Of a stretch of DNA of 64,000 nucleotides, positions 10,666 through 20,252 are shown piece by piece (positions within the stretch are counted from its first letter, which is position 1; the number at the start of each line of letters is the position of its first letter). Made by a program: the position numbers and the translations under genes. Source of the stretch: Linum tenue (lineage: Eukaryota; Streptophyta; Magnoliopsida; Malpighiales; Linaceae). Location: contig CAMGYJ010000008.1 of assembly GCA_946122785.1 (NCBI GenBank), forward strand, positions 61,610,877-61,674,876, written 5' to 3'. The notes below the pieces were generated by a model. It was not told the origin of the DNA. It saw only the letters and a list, made by a program, of their open reading frames with translations, and did no database searches.

Positions 10666-12016
10666 TGACACGCCAAAACACAACACCAAACTGCGACCAA
10701 GTGTAATCGCAGTCCGGGAATGCAGTAACAGGCAAGTTCTATTATCAACCCGGGGTCTAGATCTACTGCTTACTCCGTGATGATTTATTATCTAGCTAAC
10801 TAATTCAAGTGATTGTTGTTTAAAGCAAAAGCAGTAAGAAAGCAAGGAAATTATTCGGTTTTCAAAAGCAGGAAAGAGTCACTCGGGAATGAGTCCCCCT
10901 AGCCCCTTAGTTAGGTTCAATTGTAATTCCCCTGGGTTGATTCACTGTTGATTAGACTGCGGAAGATCCGACAGTAGCTTGGAATCTCTTAAGCTGACCA
11001 AGCCCTCTCAGTCTAACTACCCGGCAGACGACTAGTCTTCACCGGGATAGAAAGCTGAAGCAATAAGCACAGAACTCCACTACTGGAATTGAATTCCAGT
11101 ACAAAGCAGTAAACTGGCTAACTCTCGTATAACCAATCTCCTACTATCGAATGAAGAGGCTCTAACAACCTAATCCGATTCTATCTATCTCAGGTTGCAG
11201 CAGAAATCGAGAAAAGCTGATAAGACTTCAAACAATTCAATAAACATGCATCATTCGATTAAAATCAAACAGTATAATCATCCCAAGTCATTACAATCAA
11301 ATCCCTAACACTAGGAACTAGGGTTCCTCATACCCAAGTGAGAGAAGGGTTCTACTCCATAGAGAGAGAGAAGAAAACAGTAATCGGATTAGTCATACTC
11401 ATAATGATGAGGAAAATCTGCTCCGGGATGATGATTTCCACTCCTATGACGATCTCCAAGCTCGATTTGACGAAACCCAGCTCCAAGATATCTTCTAGGA
11501 TGTGTTCTTCGTACTTTCTCTCTCTAGGGCTCTCTTTTTTTCTCTGAAAATCCGATTTTTCCCCTTTTTTGCTCGAAATTGGCTGAAAAACCAGAATTTC
11601 CCGACTCACACGGGCAGGCCACACGGCCGTGTGGCTCACCACTTTGCCCGTGCGAGTCGAAACGCAGCGTACCATTAAGTCGATCTTCAGCCATTTCACA
11701 CGGCCAGGGTTGCACGGCCGTGTGAATTTCCTTGGATGCCCGTGCTTGGCCTCGGCAAAAATCACACGGCCACAAGTGCAACTTGCACGGCCGTGTGATA
11801 CCCAGGGTTGCCCGCGCGGCTTCCTTGACACCTCGCCACACCCCCGATCTTCGTCCAATCGACCCCAAACTCGCTCCCAAGCCTTCATTCACGTACTAGG
11901 ACCTGAAATATCACAAACAAGCACAACCTAGCATGAAATCGGCCTAAAACGCGAGAATCAACACCTCAAATGGTGTAAGAATAGGGGTAAAAACATGTGT
12001 AAATAACGGTCTTTCA
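10666..12016 (-). repeat. Element A 3' LTR (uninterrupted)
   Basis: 1351 bp. It shows the empty sites for both insertions in the partner LTR: AATAAGCAC near 11066 for the MITE, and TGAAATCGG near 11941 for element B. I see no TATA box on the minus strand. A palindrome array occupies 11612-11790. Confidence 0.9.
11612..11790 (-). promoter_or_regulatory. CACACGGCCGTGTG palindrome array in U3
   Basis: Three copies of the palindrome CACGGCCGTGTG and at least three half copies (CACACGGGC, CACACGGCC) in 180 bp. The array is repeated with small changes in the right LTR at about 16697-16890. Each unit can form a hairpin and is rich in CpG. The position corresponds to U3. Confidence 0.6.
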
Positions 12017-12056
12017 AACTCCCCCACACTTAACCGTTTGCTTGTCCCCAAGCAAA
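12017..12056 (-). other. Element A 3' polypurine tract and hairpin
   Basis: On the minus strand AAGTGTGGGGGAGTTTG abuts the 3' LTR, the priming site for plus-strand DNA synthesis. Immediately upstream in element sense lies a perfect 8-bp hairpin, on the plus strand TTTGCTTG-TCCC-CAAGCAAA (12037-12056). The same arrangement occurs in C and D. Confidence 0.75.
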
Positions 12057-13543
12057 CCAAGTCAGACACCAGGTAAGCTTACATATTTCAATCAACCAAC
12101 ATTGGGGACAAGTCATAAAGGCACCGAACACGTGAATAGTACTGGTTTTCAAACATCAACACATGAAACAACCTCAATAACAACCTGGACAACCACCACA
12201 AAGGACATTCGAGTGAAGCAAATCGAGTAAAGGAAGAGTCTCCCTTCTGTTCACCAACCAACTTAGACTTGACTCAACCACTCACTCAAAACAGTCAACT
12301 CATGCATCCAACTCAAGACATCAGAAGAGAGACCGAGCAATCTAGGTCCTCACCGGGGTACAAGAGTATAAAGAATATGAAAATGAATCACTCACTCTCG
12401 ACCAGTGGGGTCATGACGATTTGATGCGAAAAATGCGCATGCTATTTCTCTCAATCCCTATCATCTCTTCACCATGATGGCAGCCTCTAAATGCTAGAGT
12501 TCACATATGGAGTGTCACCACTAACTAATCCGGAGGTCTTAGACACAGGTTCAAATGACTGGCTAGGGTCTTGGACATGGGGAAAAGGCCTTTTAGGTGG
12601 TGGAAGCATTCATAAAACACAAGGTTCCACATTTCCAACCCACGCAATCACAGTCAAACAAACCGGTATTTCCTTTCTGCTATTCTGCAATACTCAACAT
12701 CTCAAGAGCACAAAAGCGAAGGAGGTATAAACATCAGCACTTCCAAGCAAGCCTGCTCAGAAACACTACTTACTGGGCATTATTCAGATTTTTGGTAGTG
12801 GCTCTCGTTTGCTTTCAATTTTTCTTTGTTTTTTTTTCTTTCATTTTCTTTTCATTTCTTAAGAGAGCCACCACTTCAGCACATATTTCAAACATCTGCC
12901 CAACTTTTAAGCACTACCTCCAACACTCACATCAACTTTAGCAGAAACAGCAGAAAATATGTAAAAATCACTCTGTGGAACCTTCTAAAAGATGCAAAAG
13001 GGTGATTTTTTTCATTAGAGACCAAAAGAAAGGATAACACACGGCTCAAAGGGGCTGACTAGGGGATATGACACATCAGGACAGTCAACTTTGGTAGTGG
13101 GCAAATCCTATGCCCCCATCATCTTAGCTAGTGACAACGTGAATGCTACACATCATGGAAGAGGGATCTATCGCACAAGAAAGAAACGAGCAGGCTCAAA
13201 TCTCACATGGCTACCTATATGCTCTATCTCACATTCTGATACCCTGAGCTAGATGCATAAACGACTGTCAAGAACAAGTGATCAAATCAAGTCACAGTTG
13301 GTAAGCAAACAGTTGAAAAACTGAACCCCTACATTGTTCTACTGCACATCTCAGTCCTCATCATAGGTTGTCCTAGTCACAAACAAGTTGTCGTGCATTA
13401 ATCCGAAAACCATTCAATTCATCAATCACAACACCGTGCCAATATGATCAAACATCAGTACTTGGAGCCCTCAAATCGTAAGATTCGGACAGCGGACTAG
13501 GCCCCAAGCACACAAATATATATTCCAACCGATACAAAGCACG
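12057..13543 (-). other. Element A conserved 3' noncoding region
   Basis: About 1.5 kb without a supported ORF, yet with landmarks shared in order with C (48293-49786) and D (58594-60286). These include GACCAGTGGGGTC (12399-12411), ATCTCTTCACCATGATGGCA (12463), GGTCTTAGACACxGGTTCAAAT (12535), a pyrimidine tract, then TATGCCCCCATCAT (13109) and GGGATCTATCGCACAAGAAAGAAACGA (13163). Conservation across elements with different coding content suggests a role in cis. Confidence 0.65.
12798..12871 (-). other. Hairpin-flanked polypyrimidine tract (polypurine in element sense)
   Basis: GTGGCTCTC at 12798-12806 and GAGAGCCAC at 12863-12871 form a perfect 9-bp stem around a 56-nt T/C-rich loop. Element D has the analogous ACTCTCTA...TAGAGAGT at 59419-59524. 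Confidence 0.5.
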
Positions 13544-13576
13544 CCCCCACACTTAAGCACGACATTGCCCTCAATG
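13544..13576 (-). other. Element A internal polypurine module
   Basis: CCCCCACACTT (13544-13554) repeats the core of the 3' polypurine tract. It is followed after 8 nt by the hairpin CATTG-CCCT-CAATG (13563-13576). In element sense this reads hairpin, then AAGTGTGGGGG. Confidence 0.65.
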
Positions 13577-13740
13577 GAGTAGAGGGAAAGAGAAGGGGAA
13601 CGACGTTACCGGATTGAAATACTGCTGGGGGACTGGAAGTGGACCAGTCAGCGGGGCTAGCATCAGTAAAACACACTGGGTGATAAAACCATAGTTCCAA
13701 GTGGACAAACCGACAAAAACAAACGAAAGAAAAACAAACC

Positions 13741-13785
13741 TTGGTGGGGTTGCCTCCCCACAAGCGCTTCTTTTACGTCTTAGCC
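13741..13785 (-). other. Motif following the coding region
   Basis: Minus strand reads GAAGCGCTTGTGGGGAGGC followed by AACCCC. The same motif follows the pol end in C (50023-50050) and the PR relic in D (62876-62905). Its role is unknown. Confidence 0.6.
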
Positions 13786-13797
13786 AGATGGTGGCTC

Positions 13798-15018
13798 CTA
13801 AGTTTCGGTCCACCCCAAAACCTCCTTGAAGTTGAGGTTCTCATTAATGAGGTGGAGTCTCAAGTCACGAGCATGTGATGTGATAGGTGATGAAGATGGC
13901 TCGTGTCCTTGAGGAAGATGAAGTCTCCACTCTTGAGACATCTCCTTCGGGTCTGCTCTTGTCTCATTGCCCCAAACCAGATAAGATATATTCGATTGAC
14001 CACCATCACATCCACCAAGAGGGATCGATGTTGATGTGGTCTTAGTCTGGCAAAAAGACACTGCAAATGGGTCCTTGCCAAGCAGCTCCTCGAAGTTTGG
14101 TGGAGATATCAAATGTAACATAGGCCCGGTGCAAGCCTCTTCCACCTCAACTTCATCCTCAGCCTGGACGCCAATTGCTTCCACAACCCCCCTTCCTTCT
14201 TCAAAATGTGGTCTCTCCCCTTGGAAAAGATCAAGAACCACCTCTTCTTTACTTTCTTCCTCATCCTCCACAACTTCCTTCCTCATCCTTGCTCGCTCTT
14301 CTTCTTCTAGAACAGATTGGAGAGCAAGTCGCCAAGCAATTTCTTCAATGGGATCATCTTGCATCTCCTCGCACAGGCCCAGCATGTTAGAGCATAAATG
14401 AGGAACGGTGTGATCTGCAACCAGAGGACTTTCCTGATCATGATCATCATGGGAGTTCTTTGTGATAACTTCTGTAGGCTCCTCAACGCCCCCGTTGCCC
14501 TTGTCATCCTCCACCTCTTCTAGCGTAGTAGCAGAAAGGTGATCTTGAGCAGGATTTGAGCAAACTTGCTTCACCCACTCTGTTTGCTTTGCTGAGCACT
14601 GAACAGTCTGCTCCATTTCATGGAGCAATGAGGGATCGGAAGAGGCAAGGGCTTGGATTTGAAGATCCATCTTGGAGCATGCTCTCTCAGTGTCTCGAGC
14701 GAACTGCTCCACGAGAAGCCTTAATTGTTTGTTCGGATCTTCCAGTGAAGCGTAGCACGACTCTGTAGAGTGGCCCGCGAAGGCCTCTGTGCCTAACTCC
14801 AACTTAGATGGCCCCTCTGGTTGTGGCAGGAACTCTTCTTGAAAAGGATATTGTTCTTGAGGCTCCCAAGGGTTTGGTTGTTCTCCATAGTAGGGGGGTT
14901 GGTACTGACATCCGAATCCATAGTCTTCTCCTCCTTGATTGCTCCAGGAAGTCTCGGGGTAATACCACACGGATGGTGGTTGATACCCCCAATGGTTGGA
15001 GAAGCCATGAGGATCCAT
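13798..15018 (-). CDS. 406-aa acidic protein of element A, no recognised domain
   Basis: The only long ORF of element A. It starts about 115 nt after the tRNA-Asp PBS. The N-terminus is rich in Tyr, Pro, Gln and Trp (ETSWSNQGGEDYGFG, PPYYGEQPNPWEPQEQYPF) and recalls the segment after the zinc knuckle in Athila gag, which reads NFSWSNQGNQRAPPGF in element C. The middle (residues about 85-160) could be helical; the rest is strongly acidic (EEEERARMRKEVVEDEEESKEEVV). There is no capsid motif, CCHC knuckle, protease, RT or INT. I infer a remodelled gag tail or a new protein of a non-autonomous family. The frame is intact despite about 2% LTR divergence. Confidence 0.6.
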   Translation of the reverse strand: MDPHGFSNHWGYQPPSVWYYPETSWSNQGGEDYGFGCQYQPPYYGEQPNPWEPQEQYPFQEEFLPQPEGPSKLELGTEAFAGHSTESCYASLEDPNKQLRLLVEQFARDTERACSKMDLQIQALASSDPSLLHEMEQTVQCSAKQTEWVKQVCSNPAQDHLSATTLEEVEDDKGNGGVEEPTEVITKNSHDDHDQESPLVADHTVPHLCSNMLGLCEEMQDDPIEEIAWRLALQSVLEEEERARMRKEVVEDEEESKEEVVLDLFQGERPHFEEGRGVVEAIGVQAEDEVEVEEACTGPMLHLISPPNFEELLGKDPFAVSFCQTKTTSTSIPLGGCDGGQSNISYLVWGNETRADPKEMSQEWRLHLPQGHEPSSSPITSHARDLRLHLINENLNFKEVLGWTET

Positions 15019-15132
15019 GTTTCAGAGCTGCACCAACAAAAACATAACACCCAAGTGAAAAGCAAGGGTGGAAAAGAAAAGAAAAAAAAACTAGAGTAAC
15101 AAATTCTCACGTTTCCCCAATAACCTAGAGGG

Positions 15133-15150
15133 TCCCCGGCAACGGCGCCA
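15133..15150 (-). other. Primer binding site, tRNA-Asp type
   Basis: Minus strand TGGCGCCGTTGCCGGGGA lies 6 nt inside the 5' LTR. It is complementary to the 3' end of plant tRNA-Asp and is the usual Athila-type primer site. The same sequence is found in element C. Confidence 0.85.
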
Positions 15151-15561
15151 AAAACTTGACACGCCAAAACACAACACCAAACTGCGACCAAGTGTAATCG
15201 CAGTCCGGGAATGCAGTAACAGGCAAGTTCTATTATCAACCCGGGGTCTAGATCTACTGCTTACTCCGTGATGATTTATTATCTAGCTAACTAATTCGAG
15301 TGATTGTTGTTTAAAGCAAAAGCAGTAAGAAAGCAAGGAAATTATTCAGTTTTCAAAAGCAGGAAAGAGTCACTCGGGAATGAGTCCCCCTAGCCCCTTA
15401 GTTAGGTTCAATTGTAATTCCCCTGGGTTGATTCACTGTTGATTAGACTGTGGAAGATCCGACAGTAGCTTGGAATCTCTTAAGCTGACCAAGCCCTCTC
15501 AGTCTAACTACCCGGCACACGACTAGTCTTCACCGGGATAGAAAGCTGAAGCAATAAGCAC

Positions 15562-16150
15562 TAGGGGTGGTAAACGGTAATCCGGTAAACGGTTTACCGT
15601 TTTACCGAACCGGTAACCGGCGGTAAACGGTAAACCGTTTACCGTCGGTATCGGTAGTCGAGCGGGAAGTTGGGGGAGTCGGTTTACCGGACACGGTATC
15701 GGTAAATACCGACGGTAAATCGGTAATACCGATACCGAAATCCCCCCTCCCTACTCCACTAACATATTACCTATACATCATTATTCACAAATATAAAATA
15801 TTACATACATGAATGTAAGTAAGTATAGGCCTCAAAAATATTGTAAATAATAGTTAATAATAAATTATTAATTACAAAAATGATGAAAAAAACTCAAAAA
15901 TATCAAAATATTACAACATCACCCCACTTCCAGAAATTCGGTTCGGTAAACCGATCAAAAAACCGCCCGAAATCGCTTCTCACGGTATTTCGGTAATACC
16001 GGTTTGTAACCGTTTACCGGTAATTCGGTAATCGGTAAACCGGTTACAAACCGGTATCGGTAATCTGTAACCAATTTTACCAACTTCGGTATACCGAAAC
16101 CGGTAAATTCGGTAAACAATTTACCGTTTACCGACCAAATCCCACCCCTA
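15562..16150. mobile_element. hAT-type MITE with CGGTAAAC subterminal repeats
   Basis: Starts TAGGGGTGGTAAACGG, ends CCCACCCCTA, with a perfect 8-bp duplication ATAAGCAC (15554-15561 and 16151-16158). The unoccupied site is preserved in the left LTR of element A. Arms are dense in CGGTAAAC and GGTATCGG and their complements; the centre (15770-15940) is AT-rich. No ORF. Confidence 0.9.
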
Positions 16151-17029
16151 ATAAGCACAGAACTCCACTACTGGAATTGAATTCCAGTACAAAGCAGTAA
16201 ACTGGCTAATTCTCGTATAACCAATCTCCTACTATCGAATGAAGAGGCTCTAACAACCTAATCTGATTCTATCTATCTCAGGTTGCAGCAGAAATCGAGA
16301 AAAGCTGATCAGACTTCAAACAATTCAATAAACATGCATCATTCGATTAAAATCAAACAGTATAATCATCCCAAGTCATTACAATCAAATCCCTAACACC
16401 AGGAGCTAGGGTTCCTCATACCCAAGTGAGAGAAGGGTTCTACTCCATAGAGAGAGAGAAGAAAACAGTAATCGGATTAGTCATACTCATAATGATGAGG
16501 AAAATCTGCTCCGGGATGATGATTTCCACTCCTATGACGATCTCCAAGCTCGATTTGACGAAACCCAGCTCCAAGATAGCTTCTAGGATGTGTTCTTCGT
16601 ACTTTCTCTCTCTAGGGCTCTCTTTTTTTCTCTGCAAATCCGATTTTTTCCCTTTTTTGCTCGAAATTGACTGAAAAACCAGAATTTCCCGACTCACACG
16701 GGCAGGCCACACGGCCGTGTGGCTCACCACTTTGCCCGTGCGAGTCGAAATGCAGCGTACCATTAAGTCGATCTTCAGCCATTTCACACGGCCAGGGTTG
16801 CACGGCCGTGAGGATTTCCTGGGATGCCCGTGCTTGGCCTCGGCAAAAATCACACGGCCACAAGTGCAACTTGCACGGCCGTGTGATACCCAGGGTTGCC
16901 CGTGCGGCTTCCTTGACACCTCGCCACGCGCCCGATCTTCGTCCAATCGACCCCAAACTCGCTCCCAAGCCTCCATTCACGTACTAGGACCTGAAATATC
17001 ACAAACAAGCACAACCTAGCGTGAAATCG

Positions 17030-17391
17030 TGTAGGAAACCTATTTTTAGGGTTCCAACGATTGTGTTGGGAAATTGGGAATTGGTAGAGATTTAGGGATT
17101 TAGAAGAGAATTAGGGATTGGGAACAGAATTGGGGAAGAACAGAAAGAACGGTCGAAGCCTCTAGAGAGGAGGATAGACGAGATTTGAGAGAGAAAGAGA
17201 TTAGGGTTTGGGGAAGGGTAACTTTTCTATTAATTTCTGCTTAATCTGACGAATGACTCAAAGTACATATATATAGGGAAATACCAGAAAACCCTAAGAA
17301 TAAACCTAATTCTACTAGAAGACTACTAACCATAATAAGAATTATCCTAATAATGATTATAATAATAATATAGAAAATCGTGTTTCTAACA
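17030..17391 (-). repeat. Element B 3' LTR
   Basis: 362 bp, on the minus strand TGTTAGAAACACG to GGTTTCCTACA. It differs from the other copy near 17217 (g against t) and 17331 (a against g) by my reading. Confidence 0.9.
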
Positions 17392-17405
17392 TCTCCTCCC
17401 CCTTC
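17392..17405 (-). other. Element B polypurine tract
   Basis: Minus strand GAAGGGGGAGGAGA immediately upstream of the 3' LTR. Confidence 0.8.
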
Positions 17406-19299
17406 AAACCAACCTTGTCCTCAAGGTTGTCCATCTTGAACCATTTCTTCCAACCTTCTCGTACAATCCGACCGTCGCTTCTTGCTTCTTGCGCTTCCTT
17501 TTCTTCCAATTATGCTCAAGCCTACTAACAAATCTAACATCAACAGTCCATGCTTCCATCAATCCTCCACTTCTCAAACGACTCATATCATGAGGATCAA
17601 AGCTCAATGAGCCCTTATCCTTCACTTCAAATTCCATATAGTAATTGTCCAAGAACATGTAGTACTTATTCTCTCCACTGCCACTCTCCCACTTGTCCCC
17701 AGCAAGCGAAATTCCCAAGTGTTGACAAATGCTGCGAGCTGTTACCTCCTGCCTCCACATGGCTCCAAGAAATGTCCCATGTGAACCCTCAATGAGCTCT
17801 TTTCCCGCCACCGCTACATCGTTCCCCCATCTAGGACTTGGCGGCAGTCCAACTCTGTATACACTACCTTCACCGGTGAGACCATGGTTATCGGCGCCTC
17901 CATTTGGCACCAAAATTCCCCACTTTCCAAGGCAGCACAAGGCATTAATTAACCTTTTCCACAAACCAAGTCCGTCAAATAGAACGATGGACTCGGCCAC
18001 TCGTGCTCCAGCGGCAACGCCGCTCTTTTTGGTCGCGACCGATGGCTCGACGATGATCAACACGGTCGGTGGTGCGGGAAGCTTGTGCGGCGTCGTTCTA
18101 CCACTCATGGAACCCACTTCGTTGACCCTTCGGCCCACTTCTATTGGGCCATTCGGATATGCGACCCAAGGTGCACGACCCAACGAAGCCTGTACTGCGC
18201 GGATGAGGACTGGCGACCTAGTTTTTGCACGAGGAGAGAATCCTCCGCCCTCCTTCTCCATCTCGTTCCCCAGCAGCAGCCCCTCCGACGTATTTCCTGG
18301 CGGGGAGCAGCCCACCCGGCGATCCGAGGGCCATCCCGTCGCATGCCTCGTCTTCGACATCATTTCCGGCGGCAAGCAGTTCATCCGGCGGTGAGGAATC
18401 GAACCGGCTTCCGGCCTTCGAAGCTGCTTCTCCCTTCCATTCGACACGACAGACGGCTCCGTCTCTGCCTCTTCTTGTCGGACGGTGTTGACGCAAAGCT
18501 CCGCTGATATCGAGCTAATCCCGACTCCCCTGGTCGCTCGAGCCTCTCCAGTTACGGGTGATGGCGAGTTTAACGCTACCGTCGAAGGACTCTGACGAAT
18601 CTGCTCCGGTGTTTCATCATTCAGCCGCTCCCGAATTGCCCCTATTTCCGGGGCTCTCTTCTCCGGCTCTTCCTCTAGTGGCGAATTGCCCATCGGGCGG
18701 CTGGGCAACCGCCCCACTTCCAGCTTCTTCTCCCCGGTCGTCAGCACCTCGATTGGAGCCGCCGACGAACGCCGTGCCTCCTGTGCGGTTAGCTGCTCCG
18801 GAGACACACCCAGGCAGCCCATCACTGTCTCCTCCATCTTCGACAACTTATCTTTCTTCCTGTACCGCCAGTTTGTACAGCGTCTCTGTGACAATCTTTT
18901 CTCCGGATGTTTGGCCTGGAATTCTTGTTCAGGTGCGATTACCCTCTCCTTGTCGGGAACAAAGACGGAAGAGGCAAGACCTCCTTCTTCAGTCACGACC
19001 ACGAAGGGACTCTCGGCAGCCTTGGTGACCGATGCTGTCGGAGGCTGCTGCTGTTTGTTGGTGACGTTTGGAAGCTCTTCCGTGGCTGGCGGCTCGATTG
19101 CCAAAACCTCTTCCACGTCCGGTTGCTCTGCTCGCCTCTCATCTTCACCATCTGAGTCAACCTGCGCAACCGACAGTTGCTCTTCTGCTGTGGCGGCATT
19201 CCCGATCGGCAGCTCCTCGGAGCTCCAACGACGGCCGATGCGCCGAGCTCGTTCACGCAGCTCTGCCCACGACAGGTTCGAGAGCTTTGAAGAGCTCAT
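17404..19299 (-). CDS. 631-aa protein of element B, no recognised domain
   Basis: An uninterrupted ORF filling the interior from about 60 nt after the PBS to the polypurine tract. Residues 1-370 are hydrophilic and low in complexity (Glu, Pro, Thr, Ser, Arg). Residues about 440-600 look more globular (LFDGLGLWKRLINALCCLG, NKYYMFLDNYYMEFEVKD, EAWTVDVRFVSRLEHNW) and end in a basic patch (KKRKRKKQ) that could be a nuclear signal. No gag zinc knuckle, protease, RT, RNase H or INT motif is present. Base composition is much richer in G+C than the surrounding DNA, which may mean captured host exon sequence. At the end, a different frame reads MDNLEDKVGLKG, recalling the LEDKV signature at the C-terminus of some plant Gypsy polyproteins. 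Function unknown. Confidence 0.6.
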   Translation of the reverse strand: MSSSKLSNLSWAELRERARRIGRRWSSEELPIGNAATAEEQLSVAQVDSDGEDERRAEQPDVEEVLAIEPPATEELPNVTNKQQQPPTASVTKAAESPFVVVTEEGGLASSVFVPDKERVIAPEQEFQAKHPEKRLSQRRCTNWRYRKKDKLSKMEETVMGCLGVSPEQLTAQEARRSSAAPIEVLTTGEKKLEVGRLPSRPMGNSPLEEEPEKRAPEIGAIRERLNDETPEQIRQSPSTVALNSPSPVTGEARATRGVGISSISAELCVNTVRQEEAETEPSVVSNGREKQLRRPEAGSIPHRRMNCLPPEMMSKTRHATGWPSDRRVGCSPPGNTSEGLLLGNEMEKEGGGFSPRAKTRSPVLIRAVQASLGRAPWVAYPNGPIEVGRRVNEVGSMSGRTTPHKLPAPPTVLIIVEPSVATKKSGVAAGARVAESIVLFDGLGLWKRLINALCCLGKWGILVPNGGADNHGLTGEGSVYRVGLPPSPRWGNDVAVAGKELIEGSHGTFLGAMWRQEVTARSICQHLGISLAGDKWESGSGENKYYMFLDNYYMEFEVKDKGSLSFDPHDMSRLRSGGLMEAWTVDVRFVSRLEHNWKKRKRKKQEATVGLYEKVGRNGSRWTTLRTRLV

Positions 19300-19357
19300 C
19301 GTAGAACAAGTTGTAGAACTCGCCCCTGGTTGAGAGTTGTGGTGAACTCAATTCTCG

Positions 19358-19375
19358 AACCGGGCTCTGATACCA
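19358..19375 (-). other. Element B primer binding site, tRNA-Met type
   Basis: Minus strand TGGTATCAGAGCCCGG starts 2 nt inside the 5' LTR and matches the complement of the 3' end of initiator tRNA-Met. Confidence 0.9.
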
Positions 19376-19377
19376 GA

Positions 19378-19739
19378 TGTAGGAAACCTATTTTTAGGGT
19401 TCCAACGATTGTGTTGGGAAATTGGGAATTGGTAGAGATTTAGGGATTTAGAAGAGAATTAGGGATTGGGAACAGAATTGGGGAAGAACAGAAAGAACGG
19501 TCGAAGCCTCTAGAGAGGAGGATAGACGAGATTTGAGAGAGAAAGAGATTAGGGTTTGTGGAAGGGTAACTTTTCTATTAATTTCTGCTTAATCTGACGA
19601 ATGACTCAAAGTACATATATATAGGGAAATACCAGAAAACCCTAAGAATAAACCTAATTCTACTAGAAGACTACTGACCATAATAAGAATTATCCTAATA
19701 ATGATTATAATAATAATATAGAAAATCGTGTTTCTAACA
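19378..19739 (-). repeat. Element B 5' LTR
   Basis: 362 bp, nearly identical to 17030-17391. It contains a TATATATA stretch (about 19613-19622) that may be its TATA box. Confidence 0.9.
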
Positions 19740-19824
19740 AATCGGCCTAAAACACGAGAATCAACACCTCAAACGGTGTAAGAACAGGGGTAAAAACATG
19801 TGTAAATAACGGTCTATCACCTGG

Positions 19825-20155
19825 TTGACGACAAGGGCAGAGTCTGAGTGCACCAATATTCGTTCGACTCCTAGTTTTTGTGCCATGGTCAAGCCAGCTA
19901 AGAGGGCTTCATATTCAGCAGCATTATTAGTTTTGAATGTTGTGAAGCGAACACAACCAGCTCATGGGTAACATCAAATGGATTGATGAGAAGAACTCTT
20001 GCTCCAGAGCCAGCTTTGCTTGAAGCTCCATCCACAAATAGCCTACATGTTTCTGACTCAGAAAGGTGTGGTAGCTCGAATTCCCTCAGCCATAAAGTCA
20101 GCAAGCACTTATGATTTGATGGCCGTACGAGGGAGGTAGGTGATATCATGCTCAC
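19825..20155 (-). pseudogene. Tat element second (plant-type) RNase H
   Basis: LFVDGASSKAGSGARVLL is the first catalytic-Asp strand of the additional RNase H domain of Tat-lineage Gypsy elements; HSDSALVVNQ near 19830-19860 carries another active-site Asp. Frames are disrupted after LNMKPS. The domain is cut by element A and resumes at 10660. Confidence 0.8.
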
Positions 20156-20252
20156 TTAATTCAATGGCCTAGTTGATCATTCGACCCGCTACGTCCATAC
20201 GTTGGAGTAGCCTTCGAAATGGCAATTGTGTGAAAACACAAATAGTGTGACT

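Larger units (their letters stand above)
17030..19739 (-). mobile_element. Element B: young non-autonomous LTR retrotransposon
   Basis: Identical-length LTRs of 362 bp, target duplication AATCG (17025-17029 and 19740-19744), a tRNA-Met PBS (TGGTATCAGAGC) next to the 5' LTR, and a GAAGGGGGAGGAGA polypurine tract next to the 3' LTR. I find two LTR differences. The whole interior is a single 631-aa ORF with no pol domain. It interrupts the 5' LTR of element A. Confidence 0.9.
10666..19819 (-). mobile_element. Element A: non-autonomous Athila-like LTR retrotransposon
   Basis: Both LTRs run TGACACGCC to the terminal TCA on the plus strand. A perfect CCTGG target duplication flanks it (10661-10665 and 19820-19824). 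A PBS complementary to the 3' end of tRNA-Asp lies inside the right LTR, and a polypurine tract inside the left one, so the element is read on the minus strand. Its 3.1-kb interior encodes one 406-aa ORF and no gag capsid, RT or INT. Two later insertions lie in its right LTR; removing them and their duplications leaves 1351 bp, equal to the left LTR. By eye the LTRs differ at roughly 25-30 positions, about 2%. Confidence 0.9.
15157..19819 (-). repeat. Element A 5' LTR, interrupted by two insertions
   Basis: LTR segments are 15157-15561, 16159-17029 and 19745-19819, separated by a hAT MITE (15562-16150) and element B (17030-19739) with their target duplications. Segment lengths sum to 1351 bp, identical to the left LTR. 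Confidence 0.9.

Noticed and set aside
15133..15150. tRNA-Asp-like sequence, also at 55531-55548
   Set aside because: Only the 18-nt primer binding site; no cloverleaf follows, so not tRNA genes.
14036..15239. ORFs overlapping the 406-aa ORF of element A
   Set aside because: Antisense or alternate-frame shadows of that ORF.
11352..16976. Matching 178-aa and 122-aa ORFs in two places
   Set aside because: They are the two LTR copies of element A. The frames exist because the palindromic U3 lacks stops; similarity is due to LTR identity, not gene duplication.
17729..19333. Several plus-strand ORFs of 140-221 aa
   Set aside because: They lie wholly antisense to the 631-aa ORF of element B, are Pro/Ser-rich and arise from its GC-rich codons; no start context or domain supports them.
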